A DNA stretch of 64,000 bases from Micromonospora chersina (GTDB lineage Bacteria > Actinomycetota > Actinomycetes > Mycobacteriales > Micromonosporaceae): assembly GCF_900091475.1 (NCBI RefSeq), contig NZ_FMIB01000002.1, forward strand, positions 248,001-312,000, read 5' to 3'. Every line of letters begins with the position of its first letter. The first letter of the stretch is position 1. Shown piece after piece: positions 62,447-64,000 of the stretch. The notes beneath the pieces are model-generated. The model did no database searches, was not told the origin of the DNA, and was given only the letters and a program-made list of their open reading frames with translations. A program made the position numbers and the translations under genes.

Positions 62447-63883
62447 TCAGCCGAGGTCGACGGACGGGTAGAGGGGGAAGCTGCTGAGCAGGTCGCTGGC
62501 CTGCTTGCTCACCGTCTCGGCCAGGGCCGGGTCGAGGACGTACTTGGCCTTGGACGGGGTGCCGTCGGCGTTCGCGCCCGGGGTGGTCTGGCTGAGCACG
62601 GTGTGCATCAGCTCGGCGGTGGTGTCCATCTCGCTGGCGCCCAGCCCGCGGGTGGTCAGCGCCGGGGTGCCGATCCGGATGCCGGAGGTGTACCAGGCGC
62701 CGTTCGGGTCCTGCGGGACGGCGTTGCGGTTGGTCACGATGCCCGAGTCGAGCAGCGCCTGCTCGGCCTGGCGACCGGTGAGGCCGTAGCCGGAGACGTC
62801 GATGAGCACGAGGTGGTTGTCGGTGCCGCCGGTGACCAGCTTCGCGCCCCGGCGCAGCAGCCCCTCGGCGAGGGCCTGGGCGTTGTCGACGATCCGCTGG
62901 GCGTAGTCGGCGAAGTCGGGGCGGCGGGCCTCGGCCAGGGCGACGGCCTTGGCGGCCATCACGTGCGGCAGCGGGCCGCCGAGCACCATGGGGCAGCCCC
63001 GGTCGACCTGGTCGGCCAGCTCGGGACCGCAGAGCACCATGCCGCCGCGCGGGCCGCGCAGCGACTTGTGGGTGGTGGTGGTGACGATGTGCGCGTGCGG
63101 CACCGGGTCGAAGTCGCCGGTGAAGACCTTGCCGGCGACCAGGCCCGCGAAGTGCGCCATGTCGACCATGAAGGTGGCGCCGACGGAGTCGGCGATCTCC
63201 CGCATGATCCGGAAGTTCACCTTCCGGGGGTACGCCGAGTAGCCGGCGACCAGGATCAGCGGCTTGAACTCGCGGGCCGCCTCGGCGACCTTGTCGTAGT
63301 CGACCAGGCCGGTGGCCGGGTCGGTGCCGTAGCTGCGCTGGTCGAACATCTTGCCGGAGATGTTGGGCCGGAAGCCGTGGGTGAGGTGGCCGCCGGCGTC
63401 CAGCGACATGCCGAGCATCCGCTGGTTGCCCAGCTCGCGGCGCAGCGCGAACCAGTCGGCCTCGGTGAGGTCGTTGACCTGGCGTACCTGGGCCTTCCTG
63501 AGCGCCGGGGACTCGACCCGGTCGGCCAGGATGGCCCAGAAGGCGACCAGGTTGGCGTCGATGCCGGAGTGCGGCTGCACGTACGCGTGGGCGGCGCCGA
63601 ACAGTTCCTTGGCGTGGTCGGCGGCGAGCGCCTCGACGGTGTCGACGTTCTGGCAGCCGGCGTAGAAGCGGCGGCCGATGGTGCCCTCGGCGTACTTGTC
63701 GCTGAACCAGTTGCCCATGGCCAGCAGGGTGGCCGGGGAGGCGTAGTTCTCGCTGGCGATGAGCTTGAGCGATTCGCGCTGGTCGGCCAGTTCGGCCCCG
63801 ATGGCGTCCGCCACCCGCGGCTCGACGGCCCGGATCACCTCCAGCGCGCTGCGGAAGGCGGTGGATTCGGCGTTCAGCGACAT
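62447..63883 (-). CDS. glyA: Serine hydroxymethyltransferase
   Basis: A 478-residue PLP enzyme that interconverts serine and glycine with tetrahydrofolate. PLP lysine is in [15 protein letters not shown]; other marks are [31 protein letters not shown] and the [13 protein letters not shown] segment. It is longer than the usual about 420 because of an extra insert around residues 125-160, an actinobacterial variant. ATG preceded by AGGAGG and the ZTP riboswitch. Product folate-C1 pools link it to purine synthesis. Confidence 0.96.
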   Translation of the reverse strand: MSLNAESTAFRSALEVIRAVEPRVADAIGAELADQRESLKLIASENYASPATLLAMGNWFSDKYAEGTIGRRFYAGCQNVDTVEALAADHAKELFGAAHAYVQPHSGIDANLVAFWAILADRVESPALRKAQVRQVNDLTEADWFALRRELGNQRMLGMSLDAGGHLTHGFRPNISGKMFDQRSYGTDPATGLVDYDKVAEAAREFKPLILVAGYSAYPRKVNFRIMREIADSVGATFMVDMAHFAGLVAGKVFTGDFDPVPHAHIVTTTTHKSLRGPRGGMVLCGPELADQVDRGCPMVLGGPLPHVMAAKAVALAEARRPDFADYAQRIVDNAQALAEGLLRRGAKLVTGGTDNHLVLIDVSGYGLTGRQAEQALLDSGIVTNRNAVPQDPNGAWYTSGIRIGTPALTTRGLGASEMDTTAELMHTVLSQTTPGANADGTPSKAKYVLDPALAETVSKQASDLLSSFPLYPSVDLG

Positions 63884-63904
63884 GCGACCTCCTGGTGACG
63901 TGCG

Positions 63905-63988
63905 GAAGGCCCAGGCGCTCGGCATGCGTCCTCGTGACGGGGCCGCTCCCCGATGGTTCTCCATCCCCACGCGCCAGTCACGGCCCGC
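63905..63988 (-). ncRNA. ZTP (pfl) riboswitch upstream of glyA
   Basis: On the minus strand GGGCCGUGACUGGCG (P1 5' strand plus conserved GUGACUGGCG) is followed by GAACCAUCGGGGAGCGGCCC (conserved CGGGGAGC and P1 3' strand), a variable spacer, and the 3' pseudoknot domain CGAGCGCCUGGGC. This is the complete conserved core of the ZMP/ZTP-sensing riboswitch. It lies directly before glyA, a standard target; ZTP accumulates when 10-formyl-THF is low, and binding turns the gene on. No rho-independent terminator is obvious, so control is probably translational. Confidence 0.9.
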
Positions 63989-64000
63989 GCCGATCCTACC

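Overview
The window is GC-rich (clearly above 70%), with codon usage saturated in G/C third positions, many GTG starts, ATGA/GTGA gene overlaps, SARP and LAL-type regulators, F420-type enzymes and palindromic repeats. This points to an actinomycete, most likely a member of the Micromonosporaceae (Micromonospora-like). The organism assignment is inference from style and content; no 16S or tRNA gene is present.

Left flank (1-22.6 kb), mostly housekeeping and accessory genes: cobalamin genes (cobH end, a CbiX-CobA fusion), a crcB pair for fluoride export behind a candidate fluoride riboswitch, a divergent MarR/MFS pair around a perfect inverted repeat, phenylacetate-CoA ligase and thioesterase, two large multidomain regulators facing away from each other, permease, LtrA, F420 oxidoreductase and small membrane proteins.

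Core (22.8-45.9 kb), a biosynthetic gene cluster. A SARP activator sits between two TcmI-type cyclase genes, and the sequence around it holds four heptamer direct repeats with 11-bp period, the classical SARP-box geometry. To the right runs an operon for a complete acyl-CoA carboxylase (AccD-AccA fusion, biotin carrier, biotin carboxylase), an ACP fused to a WhiE/TcmN-like aromatase, a TcmJ-like cupin, KS-alpha and KS-beta. This is a spore-pigment/pentangular-style non-reducing type II PKS with its own malonyl-CoA supply. A second set follows: adenylating enzyme, antisense phosphopantetheinyl transferase, two ACPs, a KS with a changed catalytic triad, a half-length KS-like protein, another adenylating enzyme and a complete KS. 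No ketoreductase or dehydratase was seen. A third set follows: 4-hydroxymandelate synthase, a PhyH-type Fe/2-oxoglutarate dioxygenase, a DUF3050 haem-oxygenase-fold protein, E1-alpha/E1-beta of a 2-oxoacid dehydrogenase, and an ATP-grasp-like ligase. A palindromic repeat closes the block.

Right flank (46-60.3 kb): unrelated-looking genes (hydrolase/TetR, LOG-like, HAD, MmcQ) and then a second biosynthetic patch with an MFS transporter, acyl-AMP ligase, secreted SGNH hydrolase, P450, HSL-family hydrolase, 4-hydroxymandelate oxidase and HpgT-like aminotransferase. Together with the hydroxymandelate synthase at 39.8 kb these complete the known route 4-hydroxyphenylpyruvate -> 4-hydroxymandelate -> 4-hydroxyphenylglyoxylate -> 4-hydroxyphenylglycine, although the window has no NRPS. 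The inferred product is an aromatic polyketide carrying a 4-hydroxyphenylglycine- or hydroxyphenylglyoxylate-derived unit, joined by a stand-alone ligase or ATP-grasp enzyme.

The window ends with a small protein, L-ribulokinase and serine hydroxymethyltransferase behind a clear ZTP (pfl) riboswitch.
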